This document shows positions 10,151 to 24,129 of a stretch of DNA of 64,000 nt, one piece after another. The notes under the pieces are model-generated. The model was given only the letters and a program-made list of their open reading frames with translations, did not search any database and had not been told where the DNA came from. Every line of letters begins with the position of its first letter. Position 1 is the stretch's first letter. The position numbers were made by a program, and so were the translations under genes. This DNA is from Climacteris rufus (Eukaryota > Chordata > Aves > Passeriformes > Climacteridae), in assembly GCA_013398175.1 (NCBI GenBank), contig VZRZ01003083.1, forward strand, positions 1,068,561 to 1,132,560. Reading direction: 5' to 3'.

Positions 10151-13109
10151 AAGCGTTTCTTCACTTGGGATTGTGAAAAGCTGTGAAACCCTTTTCTGCA
10201 TGATTCAGGGATTTCTAACTGTTTGCTTTGATTTATAGACCATTTGGAGAACTAAACAAGAGAAAAACACATGGTTTTCCTTGTGTGCAAAGACAATATC
10301 TTCAGCTAACAATGTTAGCTGGACCATAAGCGGCTAAGAAGCTGAGAGGGGGAAATTATCACCAAAGCTTGCATTGTTTTTAATTTTTTGATTGTTTTCC
10401 CTATTAACTACTGGCAGAGACAAGATAGTGGGCTGGATATACCAGAGAAGTGACACGATTCAGATTTGTTCAGACTGATTTGATTCAGATACTTTGATTC
10501 CTACAGTCCTCATGGCACAGCTTGATGCCTTCCTTGGCTGAGTCCACAGCTGTATTTCAGCAGGATGCAAAGAGGTGCAAATTACTCAGTGCTTGCACAT
10601 GTGGGCAGAAGCAGAGATCTTCTACCAAGATACTGAGATAAAGCTTCACTGCTGAATTTACTAAGTTATTAGCCCCCTGGATTCTGAAATTATGCTGATA
10701 TAATCATGGTCTCTAGCTCAAATAATTCAAATAGCTTTTATAGTGTTTCACTCCTTGTTAGGTGAAAATTGCTCTTTCTTCACCTTGGGCTTCTCCAATA
10801 GTTGCAGTGGCTGGCTGTGTTGGTGTGAGCATGAGGAAGTTGCAGCTAAGCTCTGGCAACTAAACAGGTAGGAATCCACCTACTTATTGAGAGAAAATTT
10901 TAAATTGTATTATGGGTCTTTTTAAGCTGGAAAGAGGAGGAGTATTCTGCTTTCTCTGTTGAGAAACTGTTGCTCTAAAAGTTTAATAAGGATAACTTCT
11001 GAGTGTATAGGCAAGAGGTATCTTGGAAAGCTGTAGTTCCTGTCTGTGCAAGAGTCTGAGCTCTTGAATATAGTGCTCAATCCCTGTAACAAGTTAGAAG
11101 GTATGGCAAATAGGAGAAACTCTTTCCAGTAAACAGCTATGGGTTCTATAACCTTTGTTGCTTTTATTTAGGATTTTTGGTATGCCTCTAGTATCTGGAT
11201 GACCTGAGTTTCATATGGGCTGAGTAATTCACTGCACCTGCCTTGCAAAACCAAGGAAGTTTATGTTTATGTTGGTGGAGAATCCTTCGGAGGAGAGTTT
11301 TCAGACAGACAGAAAGAATGGGAAGCTCTAAACCAAGGATAGGGGAGAAAAAAGAACTAGCAAAGAGTTAACTGTTTTCAGAAGAGTTTATTTCTTTCTA
11401 GGCTAAAGTATCATGGTTTGTTAAATTTCTTTAGCTATAAACCATGAACAGGCTTCTCAAGACTCAGCACACAAGAACATCAGAACACTGGTATAGGCAC
11501 ATAGAAGAAATATATTAAATGTGCTAGAAGTTATTGCTAGAATGTGTCTTTATTTACAGTAATTTCTTGGAGTAATTTTTCTTAGGATAAATTTTTAAAA
11601 CATTTATTCAGGTGTTGTCAAGGTACTCTGAAAACTTAGGACACCCTGAGTTATTTTATTAAATATAGCAGGAGGTGCCAGGAGGGGAATCTTTAGCCAA
11701 AATTCTCCAGTCTCTTCTGTGTGTTTTGAATAATAAATTAATTTAATTTATGAGACTCCCTCCTTGCATAGACTCATAGACATTGACCATTGTGTTTTGA
11801 CCTTCAATATAAGAAAGTCTGACTGCTTTGCCTTTCTTCCTGGGATCACCCCATTCAATTCTATCCTATACCTGACTGTTCTCTCCCTCTCTTTTTTCTT
11901 TTTAATGACCAGAATATCTAGATTTGTGTAATAGATTGAAATTAAATGAAACTTGCCTCCAAGTGAAAACTGCACTGATTCTTTTTCTAATGCAACCATT
12001 TACAGAAGTGCTAATGTGTCCTAGGAAACATGAAGGCACAGTACTGTTTTTAGAAATTGTTCTACAGAGTTATCAGATATTTTTCCTCTTTTTTTTTTTT
12101 TCTCCTTCCTTTTCAATATTTCATGAACTATCTTTAGGCTGAACAGAAAGAAAAGATCTAATGACAGCAAGATTCATTAGACTGTGAAACATTCTCCTAA
12201 GAAAAGCTGATGGAAACTTTGAGACTTTAAAAGTAGCTTATTGGGCACAGGGGAACCCAAACCTTTTAAATGTACTGCATGAGATAAGAAATGTGTTAGA
12301 AGAGAGAGGCTGGAGTAACTGGCATGATAAGGCTATCTTTTTATGTGTAGTTTCTGTACATATTTGCACAGAAATGTGAGCATCGCTAATTAACTGCTCA
12401 TCTGCTTATGCCTTACCAGCTATAGTCGAATCCTATCTGTCACTTGAGGACAATTAAGTGGGCTGAGAAGCATCATTTTATGACAGCACCTGACCAGGAG
12501 GAGACACTTGAGATGGACAGCATGGGAAAGAGAGACACCTAGAAGAGCAAGTGGGAGGAGGCTGTCTCTTCTATAGGTGGTTCCAAGTTGTTGTAAGACT
12601 GTTCATATAAAACAAAAGACCCTGTTATGTTTAAGGCACTGATGGGAGCATACAAAACTCTTACATGTGCTTCCAGTATCAATGCAAGTTATGTGTGGTT
12701 TTCTTCTGACTGCTAAGGTTCCTGTCTCCAATTTTGTATGAGTTTTGACACTTGACAGTCAAAGATCTTAGGAAAATGCAAGAGTTGTCCATAAACAAAT
12801 AAATGACATGAACAATGTTGAAGATGAGGAAGAGATAATATGCACCCATGTTATCAAGTGAGACACAAAGATTGGAATCAGGTTAGGGTTAATGGTGCTG
12901 CAGCATAGGTATATGATACTGTCTTGATTCTGCTTGGGCCACGGTCCTGGGGCCTGTTCAACTGTATTATAGGATAATAGGGACCAAATTTTCATGGTGT
13001 TGTCATGGCTCTCTCTTTGCACATTTTCATGCAGGCTGCTCTTGCTGTCTGCTGCCTGTGTCTTGCAATGTAAAGGCCCTTTCATTTGAGTAAGAAAATA
13101 TGTGATGAA
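10151..13109. other. AT-rich stretch without a gene
   Basis: About 3 kb with no repeat family or coding exon I can defend. A T/C tract lies at about 12085-12112. The 105-aa minus frame at 12768-13085 has no recognisable domain and no supporting splice sites. Confidence 0.35.
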
Positions 13110-13177
13110 TTATATTATATCTTATAATATATCTATATATGTAATATATATAGATATATATATCTATTATAATTATC
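13110..13177. repeat. AT-rich low-complexity block with nested palindromes
   Basis: Nearly pure A/T with TATA steps, including a perfect 18-bp palindrome at 13150-13167 (atagatatatatatctat). It could extrude a cruciform. No coding value. Confidence 0.85.
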
Positions 13178-13658
13178 TTTGTTGCTAAATGCAATGTTTT
13201 CTCAAAGCTCTTCAAGCAGTATCAGTGACTCTTTAGAGGCCATTTTCAAAGCTTACAGCAGTATGCTTGGGTAATGAGGTAATGATTGTTCCTCAATTAT
13301 ATGATGCAAGTGAAGACTAAGCCTTAAACTGCCATTCAGCTTTAGAATTACTGCTGTAATTTTAAAAGTATCTGCCCTCCTTTCTCTCTGAGCAAAACCA
13401 TCCACCCCATTTGTCAAGATAATGACACCCATGGCCAAGCAGGGCCTCTCCTTCCGGTGATAACATCCTTCATAGGGATGTCGTTATCAGCCTCTTTTTG
13501 TGTCACCTGAATCCACATTGTTTAATTTATCCCAATTCTGGTTTTTTTTTTTGGCTGTTATTCACTCTATCTGTCCATTGTGCATGATCAGAAGACTGAA
13601 AGAAGGGCCACTGTGCCATATCAACCTTTGTGCTGAAACTTCTCAGCAAAGATTTGAA

Positions 13659-13680
13659 ATATATATATATATATATATAT
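13659..13680 (+). repeat. (AT)11 microsatellite
   Basis: Eleven perfect AT dinucleotides followed by a short CA/TA-rich tail (gtacacacg). Confidence 0.95.
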
Positions 13681-14532
13681 GTACACACGTCATACACATA
13701 CATACAGACAAATTTTATATTTGTATTTATCTTATTTATGAGTAGTTGTACATGGAAGATATATTTGCTTTTTGGTAGGCAAAAAAGACAGACTGTAACT
13801 TTTTCTGGAAGCAGATTTTGTCAATCCTGCCATGGTGATATGTTGCAGTGGGCTCTGTGGTGCCTCCTGGCAGGGCTACACTCAGGCCAGAAAGACACAT
13901 CAGTAAAGCTCTCTGGCAGAGGTACCCTTCTTCCCCTCTGTGGAAGAATAGACAAATGTCTGAATTCTCTGCACTTCCTTGCATGTCTTACATGGGGAAA
14001 GGTTTCAAATAAAACCACTTCTCTTTTGTTTGGCTGAGGGGTCTGTAAGGTGGTTGTGAAGAAACGGTAGGTATTACTAAGTCCTGTTAACCATAAGCCT
14101 TCAGAAATCATCACTCTGAAAATCAGATGAGATAGCTTATGTGGCATAATCTGCCTTTTAGGCTCCCTTCTTCAGTATCTGAACTATTATGGACCATCTT
14201 TAAAAAACAATATTTCCTAACCACACGATTCCAAGAGCCCCATGCTTCCATATGTTTATGTGTTCATGGTCCCTGTGCTGCTGGATAAAGGGTCATTTGA
14301 TATTATTTACTCTGTGTGTTTCAAAGTGTATCAAGACAGTTTCTCAAAACAAGCCTATGCAGGATTTTGTGGAGTTTCTTGTTTAGTTTTTTAACCTCTT
14401 GTTTTTTTTTGTGGAGTGTTTTGTTGTTTGTTTGTTTGTTTTTCTCTATAGTATTTTAAATATATTTTTTCTAAATTGTTGCTTAAGTACTTTGAAAGCC
14501 AGACTTGAGCATCAGTTTACCTGTTTGTTCAG

Positions 14533-14635
14533 GAAAACCATGACATGAAATGGATTCCTGCAGAGAGAGGAACTCATTTGTCCAACCCTGCCAATCAAGA
14601 CACGGAAGATGAAATTAAAGCCAGCAACATAACAG
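14533..14635 (+). CDS. Putative internal coding exon (isoform B tail, part 1)
   Basis: A 103-nt segment follows an acceptor with a tract of T and C (ctgtttgttcag, 14521-14532) and precedes gtagaa at 14636. Only the phase-0 frame is open; both others stop within the first 13 bases or so. It encodes 34 residues beginning ENHDMKWIPAERGTHLSN, then PANQDTEDEIKASNIT, plus one leftover G. The stretch is hydrophilic and acidic, as in a disordered C-terminal tail. The phase-0 start fits the exon at 261-351, so it could replace the 1954 exon by alternative splicing. The phase-1 end fits the exon at 33690 exactly, forming a GAC codon at the junction. It could also belong to a different gene or be chance. 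Family not recognised. Confidence 0.45.
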
Positions 14636-17600
14636 GTAGAAAAGCATATTAAAATATTTCCATTCTTGTCTAAGCAAAAGGATTAGTGTAAAGAGCATAT
14701 GAGAAAATTTTGAATGGAATTTTATTTAAATTGGGCTCTTCTCAATTTAAAAGACATACCTGAACAGGTTTTTCTCAACCACAAAAGACAAATCTTTCTA
14801 AAGTGTACACCACTTTACAAATTAAAAAATAGATTTTTTTCTTCTTCCGTCCTCCCTCCTAATTTGAATCAGACTCTAAGGTCTTTCATAGTCCTGCATG
14901 AGGAATATCATATGTATTTTAACTATTTCTTCTTATTTTTGTTCTCTGTCTAATCCAGATATTCCATCAAGACAAAAATTACAGTTTTGATGCCTGTCTC
15001 TGGCACAGGCATAGCCTGGGATAAAGTAGTGAATAATAGGGAGAATAATCAAGTGTATTTTGGCAACCCTGATACCCAGTTTCAACTGACTGTACTTACA
15101 CCTTTCTTTCCCGTTACTTTTCTCACTAATGTGACACGAAGCATATTTCCTTCAAAAAATGTATTTTGAGCCTATCAGAGATAATAATTTAAGGTCAGAT
15201 TTTCAAATGTGCTCAGCATACTGAATGCAGATGGGGTGTTAAGTGCTCTGGTGCTTGGTGAGTTGTTTTTTGTTTGCTTTTTTTTATTTTTAATGATCCT
15301 ACAATAGGATTTCTGGGCACGAAATAGCTTTGAAAATTCAGTTGCTATGTAAATACCTCAGGTCTGCAATACCTGGTTCTTAATAACGTCTTCTCATTTT
15401 GGAAAAAGCACTTTGGCTGTGGGATTTTCAGGTGTTCTCCCCATTGACCAAATTCTGCTCTCATTGAAATAAGTAAAAAGGATTTTGTTTTAAATTGATG
15501 TTATCTGATGTGGATGTTTACTTCTGCTTGTCTTCTTTACCCTTTGTCCATAGTTTTATGTTTAGTAATAAACTTCACCTGGGCTCACAGAGAACTAAAC
15601 CTGTGCCTCAGCACAGGTCCAAGCTCTTTGCTCCTGTACTGTGGGTGGATCAGGCACATGTGATGCCCAGTAACTCACACCTGCCAACATCTGTACTAAT
15701 TGTAGTTGTTCCTTAAACCTACAACAAACATCTGGGGGTTAGATGCCTGTATAGGGGTGTTCTACATGCAGTCTTTTATGATTGGTGAGGAGAAATATAC
15801 TTTCATGGTGCAGCTCCACTTAGCTATAGTAGATGAAGCACTTCGTAAGGTAGACATCAATAGTAGGCATGATGAGTAATGTCCCAGAACTGCCTAAGTC
15901 TTTTGATTCATCCACAAAGGTCACCAGAAGATGAGCTAATATGTGAAAGTCTAGATTACAGGCCTCAAAAATGAGATCAAAGCCACAGCTGGATGTAGTT
16001 CTCATTGTGGATACAAAACACTGTGGTCATTCCATGTGCAAAAGCTCTTAATCTCTATTTTATCTTTGCATCCTTACCTTATTTTTGCCCCACTGGTTTC
16101 ACTAGGGAAAAACTATTCCATATTAATTGCTTTTGAAACTGTTACCTAGAGCTTAGGCACTGTGTAACTTTACACTCCACTATGGCCATTTCCCTTTAAA
16201 ATTATTTGCTTTTTCATTGAGAAACAATTTTTTCATTGTGAAACAGTTTGTCCCTGGCACTATTTTAGTACAAGAGACACAGAAATGGAGCAGTGACTAA
16301 CTGATTTGCTCTCTAAGACATCATGTATTTCACATTGTATCCATCTGTGCTATGATGATATCCTTCTTTATTTGATTATGGTCCTTGATCTCTCTAGATG
16401 CTAATTTAGGAAATTATTTGCTTGGCTTTTTTTAAGCTTTTGTGTTGTTGGTATCACTATTATTTGTAGAGACAATGAGCAGAAGGAGATATTTGGAATC
16501 TTTGCTTGTTTGGGTTTTTTTTTTGTTTGGTTGGCCAGTTTTCTCAATTTATGAAAAGATTTTTATTTTAATAGATTAATTTAAGATAAAAGAGACCAGA
16601 TCCAAGCACATCACTGCTTTCTGGTACTATTATGGTAAATGAATACATAATTTCTTGACTTATCACAAGCCAATACAAATCTGTATGGTTTTTTTTCTCC
16701 ACCTTTTTTAACCTCATATTTTCTTAGAGCATATGCTGAAAATGCCACCTGTATCAAAGGATCAGTGTAAACCATCTGTTGCAAATTATCCAACTGAGAT
16801 TGATTGGTTTTTCAATTTACGCATTTAAGTCCCTTGGTTTAGATTTCAACCTAGACCTCAAATGAATTTCAGTAATGACACATGCCAGGACTTACATGCT
16901 AGCGAGCTCCTGAAATTCAATAAATCCAACATTGTTAATTAGTGGATATTTAGTCACTGGTTGATCTTGCACCTTTCTAATAAACCTCTAGGAAAATAAT
17001 AGATTAAGACATAAAGAACCCTTCTGAAATGTCCCTTGTGGATTAGGTTTCCAGGGGTGGCAGGAACTGAAGCTTGCAACTTTTTTTTGTTTGAAGGTAT
17101 TTTGTTCTGGAACTCCTTGTGCTTCTGAAGTTTGCAGCAATCCTTCTAGGGTTGCCTAAACAGGATTTATAGCCAAGCAGTAAACCAAACTAGCAGTAAA
17201 AATTCTTAAATTATTGTGCTAGGCAGTCTTCTAAGCTGTACTGAAAAAGTAATCACTTTCACTCATGAGTCCTGATTTATTGTTTCTGAAAGAAGCCCTG
17301 TACTCTGATAGCATTTTAGTCGACTTCTTTTGTTGTGTCAATAGCTGCATTTTACTGAGTTTTCTTCCTCTATTTCTCTCAGTATTTGCTGCTATTAGAA
17401 GTGAATCTCATTCAGTTCAACAAAGTTAGTGAGATGAAGTAGGAAATCCTGCTGTGACCATATCATTTGGAGGAAAGCATAAAGGCTCTTTGTAAGCCAA
17501 CCAAGTGAAATGGATAGTTTTCCACAGATCAGTTGGAACATTGAATACTTGACCAGCAAGATAATTTTCGAGTTTGAAATCTGCTTCTGTTCCTAATGGA

Positions 17601-17785
17601 AATGTGAAAAGGTAATTTCTCACCACTTCCATGAAATGTTTGTAGAGGGACCAGATGCTGATGTCGGTAGGAAGATATACAAGGCAAGATATAGCAAGCC
17701 ATACAAGGCAATTGCAGAAAATTTAAAGTATCAGAAGTCTTGGAGTTTTGGTTGGGGTTTTTTTGTTTGTTTGCTTGGGGTTTTT
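14636..17785. other. Presumed intron, left part; no feature of note
   Basis: AT-rich sequence with short unsupported frames (for example 14714-14953 on +). No transposon recognised. Confidence 0.35.
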
Positions 17786-17826
17786 TGTTGTTGTTGTTGT
17801 TTGTTTGTTTGTTTGTTTGTTTTGTT
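17786..17826 (+). repeat. (GTT)n/(GTTT)n microsatellite
   Basis: About five GTT units run directly into about six GTTT units. A further T/G-rich stretch precedes it from about 17745. Frames read across it on both strands are artefacts of the repeat. Confidence 0.93.
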
Positions 17827-20800
17827 TCTGTGCACAATGAAAAATTAGAAATGCAGAACTCTTTTTCACAGCCTTTAGGTTTTATGTCTGATTTTCTCTA
17901 TCCAAAAGAGGCAAGGTGACCTGAGTGTAGTGTTTTCAGTACTGTGTTTTAAAACTGCAAAGCCTGATGAATAGGTAACTGCAGTTTGTTTACAGAATCC
18001 TGGCACAGAAACTCACCAGGATGTTGAAACTCAGCTGAGACCCTTACATTGAATAGCAGATCTGTGTGGCATTGTTGTAAACTGTAGTGCAAGAAATCAA
18101 GAGTCACGTTTTCCCCAAGATTGTTGGTAATTTTAATGTTTTCTGACCTTCTGTTGAACAAGAAGCCTGCAGTTACAAGTTAGCTCACAGTGAAAAGAAA
18201 AGCTTATTACTTGTGAGACCACTGAATGTAGGGAAGGTATGCAGATTCAAGCCATGTTGCAGGTGAATACACAATCTCAGCTACTGGCTGCAGAGCTAGG
18301 GAAGAAGGGCTTTCCCAAAGTACCAAGTAAGGAAAGTAGAAGCTCTCACATTGCTGGAGGCCTTTGTCTCCACAACCACAGGAGAGAAGTGAGGCGAGGT
18401 GAGCACACGTCCAGGCTTTCTCCTGTAGGCTGCTGCTCGGAACATGTACACAGACGGCCATCGTAACTACTGACCCACAGGGAAGGCAAGCCCTGGGGAG
18501 ATGCCATCACCAATACAATAGACTGCTGCCTCTTGCTTCTGACCTGCCTTGAGATGGGCCCCTTGCTCTTTGAGTTGTCTGCAGTTTGTTGGGAGCTGAG
18601 CGTTCGCTGCTGCATTGCATTCCATCGGGTGCTTTTGTTTCCTGTAATGCGTTTCTTTTACATTGTCTTATGCTGCCCTGCCTATACCACGGTAAGCAAA
18701 GACTAAATCCTTTATAAGTGACTACATGACAAGCACAAGACAGACACAAGAGACATTGTCTGTTCTATTCTTATGGCTGAGAAGGGATTTGAATTCTGTA
18801 CAATGTGCCACAAAAGATTTTGTACAGTGTTTGCAGTTTTATTTGTAGCCAGAAATAACTGTGACAAAGAAGTTAAATTCTGCATCTGCTTTTGTCACCT
18901 GGATTCATGTTTTATGATGAAGACCAGTGAAAAAAAAGTCAGTCTTATTACAGTCTTATGACTTATAGTGCTATAAGTCATCATTTCATAATACTTATAT
19001 ATAAACAAAGACTTTCATTTGAATTAGGGACTTGTGATAAAACAGCAGAGACTTGCATTGAAGTGTCTTTATGTTTTGAAAACTACTTAATGTGATGAGA
19101 CAGACATAAGTCATAGCCATGACCATTTAAAATAATAAACACTCTGGTCCTTCTCAGTGCATTTCACTTTCCCATTATCAAAAGTATTACAAAGGTGTTA
19201 TTAGAAGTACTCAAACATTTGCTTAACATGTATGTAGCGCTGTTTTGGGATGTTTAACCCTGGAGAGCTAGAATATAAATCATTCCACCAGTTTCTGCTT
19301 TGAGGAAGCTAATTCATTCTCTTGTAATTTGGTATTAATGCATTTTTTTAGCTTGGTAAATCATGCAACAGATTGTTTTTGTTTCACAAAGCAACAAGGA
19401 AAAGACTGCAGGCTTAGAGGACAGATGAAATGCCTTAACTTTCCTGTTAAACCTCATTTGAGTAAACCTAAATCTTCAATTATGGCTCAACAATGGTTGA
19501 GTAAGTCTTTCCTTCCCCAAGTCCCAGCAGGTATCCTGCTTGCTGACAGCAATTCCTGAACCTCACTAGAGCAGATAATTTGAGCTAAATCATACATTGT
19601 CCCCTCGTCTCATGTTTAGAAGGCGAGGAGGTGATAAGTGTTTTCTGAGATGTTTCTGATATATGTGTTTCCCTGAGGTTGTGAACACTGATTACAGAAG
19701 CGAGTCAGGGTCCATGGAAAAGGAGTTTTCTGCTAGATAAACCTCTACAGTGTGATTTGACTGCAGGTCAAAGAGTGACTTCTGTCAGAAAGGAGAAAGA
19801 GTATTAACTTTAAAGGGGGCCCTCAGAGTTAAGGGCCAAGGCAAAAAGGCCCTTTATTGAGTTATTGAGCTAGATACCATCCTACCCTGAAGAAAAATTT
19901 TATGGCTTCAGAAAACTTCCTCTTGCTCCCACGAGGAAAGGAGAGAGAACTAGACTTGGGTGTTCAGTTGAAATATTATAACCCAGCTTCAAACCCTTTT
20001 TCCTCTTGTTGTAGACCAGGAACATGGACCCCTGTTTCCCATCTTTAGGCAAGTCACTGTGATGCCCTGACTGCTCTGAAGTTTGCTTATGGTTGCTTTA
20101 GCTGCACATGCACCATTAAAAATGGTCAGATGTCCAGGCCAGTGAGAGCAAGTGAGTGAGCATAACCAGCAAGAGGTGCTTTTCTAGTAATATGTCAGAG
20201 TCAGGAAAAGCAGAGACCAGGTCTCCTGCCTTGGGTAAATGACAGTCTGAACTAGCAGTTAACTAAAGGGCTCTGGAGTTATTTTTTCCTCTCTCTATGG
20301 CTTTCAACAGAATAAATGGAGAAATTTGCTACTTTGTTTTATGGATAGCTTCTCCCAAAAGGAACAAAGAGTCTGTCCAGTTATGAAGAGAAAATTTACC
20401 TTATATGGCTGGCATGAAATTGGCTGGAAACTGTCATATCAAAACATTAGAGAAAATCTCAGTATGTTCTACTTGAAGTGACACCTGCCCCTTTAAAAAC
20501 TGGCGTGTTTGCAAAGGTATTTAAACTCATATATTATGAAGAAAAAAGAAATATTTAATGAAATATTTAAACCTACCTTCATTTTTTTTTTTTTGGTTGA
20601 AATCCCTGCCCCTAAAAATTTCAGCTTGAAAAAATTTCATTCCAAATCAGAAATAGTTTGAGGGAACAAAATTAACTAGCAGGAACTTATGATCTACACA
20701 TCTGTAGCTGTGTAATCACACTGCAGGTGACTGTCATTTTCATGTCTCTATAGGAAGATTCAACCTTTTTTTTCCATAACTGAAACTAACGCTATCAGAA

Positions 20801-23800
20801 GTTCTGTATTAGACATTGGACAAATTTGGAGGCTAGTGTTCTCTTGCAGAAGATCACTGTAGACAAGATCTGAAATGATATGTCCTTATACAGGGGAAAT
20901 ATTTACCTGGGAGCCATAACCATACAATGTGGCTTTCTGTGGCACGGCTGTTCTACTTTGAACAAACAAAAATTCTGTTGCTTAAACTTTTTTTCACCAT
21001 GAACAGTAAGAATTCATTTTGAAACTTCCTTCATGGGTTTTGTTCCTTTCATATTAGAAACTTTTTCAGGGTTTTTGCGGTTGTATAGCCAACTGATAAG
21101 ACACTATGAAATTTCTAGGCTCACATCTCCTTACAGATGAGCAGAGGGAGGTGGATAAGGAAATGTGTTAGAATTTTTTTTCCAAGTCCTACAAAGCACA
21201 AAACATAGCCTAATTATCCAGAAGATATATGTATGTTTGTGGAAACTAAGGTGTCAATTGGCAGTAATCAATTTTGACTACCTAGAGTACCTCTAGGTGG
21301 AGAGGGAGAAAGAAGAAGAAAAAAATCCAAACAACAAACCCACAAAAAATATTACCTTGTTCTGTTCCCATCTTGGAAAACCATTTTGCTACTAAGAAAG
21401 CAAATGCTGCACAAACTTCTTGCTACTAGGGCTTTTATTGTTATTTGACAGATGGATGTGCTTGTTTTTAATGGTCCAGTTTTGCCTTGATTATCTGCAT
21501 CATGTCACTTCTGGCTGAGCACAAGGAGTGTGTTGGCACGTTTCAATGCGGACTACCTGTCGGTAGGAATATGCTTACAAACAAGAATGCTGCAGCTGGA
21601 GTTAGCATGTTTTTTATTACTTGACTGAAGCATAACATTGCTTCCTTGGCCCTGTGAACTTACTAGTTTCTACAGCAAGTATCTTAGCGAGACAGGAGCT
21701 CGTTGCTGTTGGCATCCTTCTAGGGACACGCAGTGTGAGGCAGTATGATGTTTGAGTGCCAGCCTCAGTCATTAATGGGTCCCTTCTACTTGTCACCATC
21801 ACCTGCTTAGACAAGTTAATTTGTTTGAGTTTTTTTGCAAAGAACAGAGACTAACTCAAGGTTTCTGGACATTGTTCTTTTGCTTAAAAACATGGCACCT
21901 ATTTATGCCCATTATTATTATATGCTATTATTTTGTGCTCTGGGTTTGGTGGTGTTAGCCAGCAAAATTGTCAAGGCTGACTTTAGCTCAGGCAAAGTGG
22001 GTGTTTGCCAGCAAAGCAGACAACTGGGCAGGAACAGACCGGTTTGTGATTCTCTGTGCTGTTTTGACTGTGTTCAGGAGCCTGGAAAACTGAGCCTCAG
22101 AAAGGGCTTATGTTACAGAAATACAACCACCATCCTTCTCCCTGGCAAGCAGCAAATTCTACTCTCTTGATCTCTCTATTTCTGTCTGTTATCTTTATTT
22201 TTTTTCTTTCCATAGCTGGAGTTTATGTATCCCTGCTAGACGTTTAACTTTTCATCCTTGTGGAAGTGAAATTCTCACTGTACTCCTCAAAAGCCTTGAG
22301 ATGGCCTCATCTGTCTCTGTATATCTGGATTTCCCTACCCTACTTACATAGCTCTGCAGTTTCTGAGAGTTATGGGTGCACTGTAGCAAGTGATTTGCTT
22401 TCCCACATCCCTTCACAGAAGACTGAGTGGGTTTTTTCCTCATGCAGCACTGAGCCCCTGGGAAAGCATGCGTATTTCTGTGTTTCCATAACATCCAACG
22501 TCTGATGGTGCCTCTACCTCACTTTCCTTCACCTTTCTTCTCTCTGTGCCCTCTCTGAACGGGCAGCACAGAAAGCTCTACAGCATATGGGAGAGCCATG
22601 AGTTTTGCACATTCTTCATGCACACTACCAATTGTACACACAGTGGAGCTTTTTCATTGAAAGAGAATAAGAGAGGACCTACCACTGTGTTAAATGGAGT
22701 GCAGAAATAGGTACAGGTGACTCCATAATACAACTTCCCCTCTGCAGGAGTGCAGCATACCTGAGCATCATGAAGGGAATCATGACAGCAGGCAAATCCC
22801 TGCACAGGGACTCTGGATTTTGGAATGGTGAGGGAGCACCACCAGTCTGAAGCAAAACAGCTTTTTCACAATGTCCAAGCAGCAGTAGACCAACCAGAGG
22901 AAGTGCCAGTCTCATGAAAAACCTGGGAAAAGTTTGGCCAGCTTTCAGCACGTAATGTTGTGGCACTCAGCAGAGAGCTGTAAGTAACACACGTGATTGT
23001 TTTGTTGGTTCCCTGTCTGCTGCCAAATAAAATGGTGTGGATCCTGTGGGTGATGTGCAGCTGCTGAGCCAGCCAGCTCTCAGGCCAGCCTGGCTGCCTG
23101 CCACCCACGTGGTGGCTGAGCCCTGGCTGCTGGGGATGGATTTCAGTGGGTGGTTTTCCTTCTCATTGCGGGGTATGTTAGCTTTGCATCCTGCTGTACC
23201 TCTGACTGGTATCTATTCTATAAAGTTATCATGAGAGAATCTCTTCAAAACAGCTCCATGTGGCTGTCTCTGAGCAAATAGTCACTCACTTTGAAATGTC
23301 ATTAGTGTACCTGAAATGAGCTGTACAGTGCATGACCATTAGCATTTGCTAAGAGAGTGGGCTGTGCTGAGTCCAAAACAAGCAGATTTCTACATCATGC
23401 AGTCTTTCCTCTCACCTGCAAGACTGACATTTCTCCAGACAGCTTGGCATCAGGGCAGAGATCAAAAGGCTCTCCTGTCTTACTCCCTAAAGTGTCCAAC
23501 ATTGTATTATTTGGGTATTTCTTTTATAGCAATTCCAATGCCCCACTTTTATTTATTTGTTTTTTGTTTTTTTTTTTTTTAAGTTCCTGAGATTGCTGTT
23601 GGTGGAGTATTATTTCTTTTTTCATTGCTGGCAAAAAAAAAAGGAGTAAATTACAGAGAAGCAAGTCCCAAGAGCATGATAGTATGCTTCACTCTTACAG
23701 TTACTGCTGTTGTGTGTGTACGCACATAGATGTATATGCTGCTGCTTTATCCAGAATAGCTGTGATCATAAACATTACTAGAGTTAGTTTTCCTAGAAGT

Positions 23801-24129
23801 TTAAGTGGGCTGAAGCAATAAATTTACTAGCTCAGATTTCTTTCCTGAGCTCAACTTGGTAGCCCACAAACAATACCATAGCTTTAGTTATGAGGGTTGT
23901 ACTTAAACACTTTTTCTTTGTGTTAGACATCAAAGCTGATAAATACTCCCATCCAGCTAAGACTGTATGAAGCAGTAGAACCTTCTTGAATTTAAAAACC
24001 AAACAAAACAAGAAAAGGGCAGAGAACATGATCTCATAGCTCTGTTTAGTATGATCTCAACTTCAATAAAGATTATAATTTTTTATCAATTAAACAGCAA
24101 GACAACGATATCTGGTTCCGGCTTCCTTT
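17827..24129. other. Presumed intron, middle part
   Basis: About 6.3 kb with no gene I can support. Notable are a GC-richer stretch at about 18240-18690 with a donor-like gtaagc at 18692, a perfect palindrome at 18958-18981, and a GC-rich segment at about 23040-23130 containing a CACGTG core. All open frames here are short and none has family resemblance. Confidence 0.35.
18958..18981. repeat. Perfect 24-bp palindrome (11-bp arms, 2-nt centre)
   Basis: atgacttatag, then tg, then ctataagtcat. The arms are exact reverse complements. Such a palindrome could form a cruciform or bind a dimeric factor; the sequence does not show which, if either. Confidence 0.9.
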
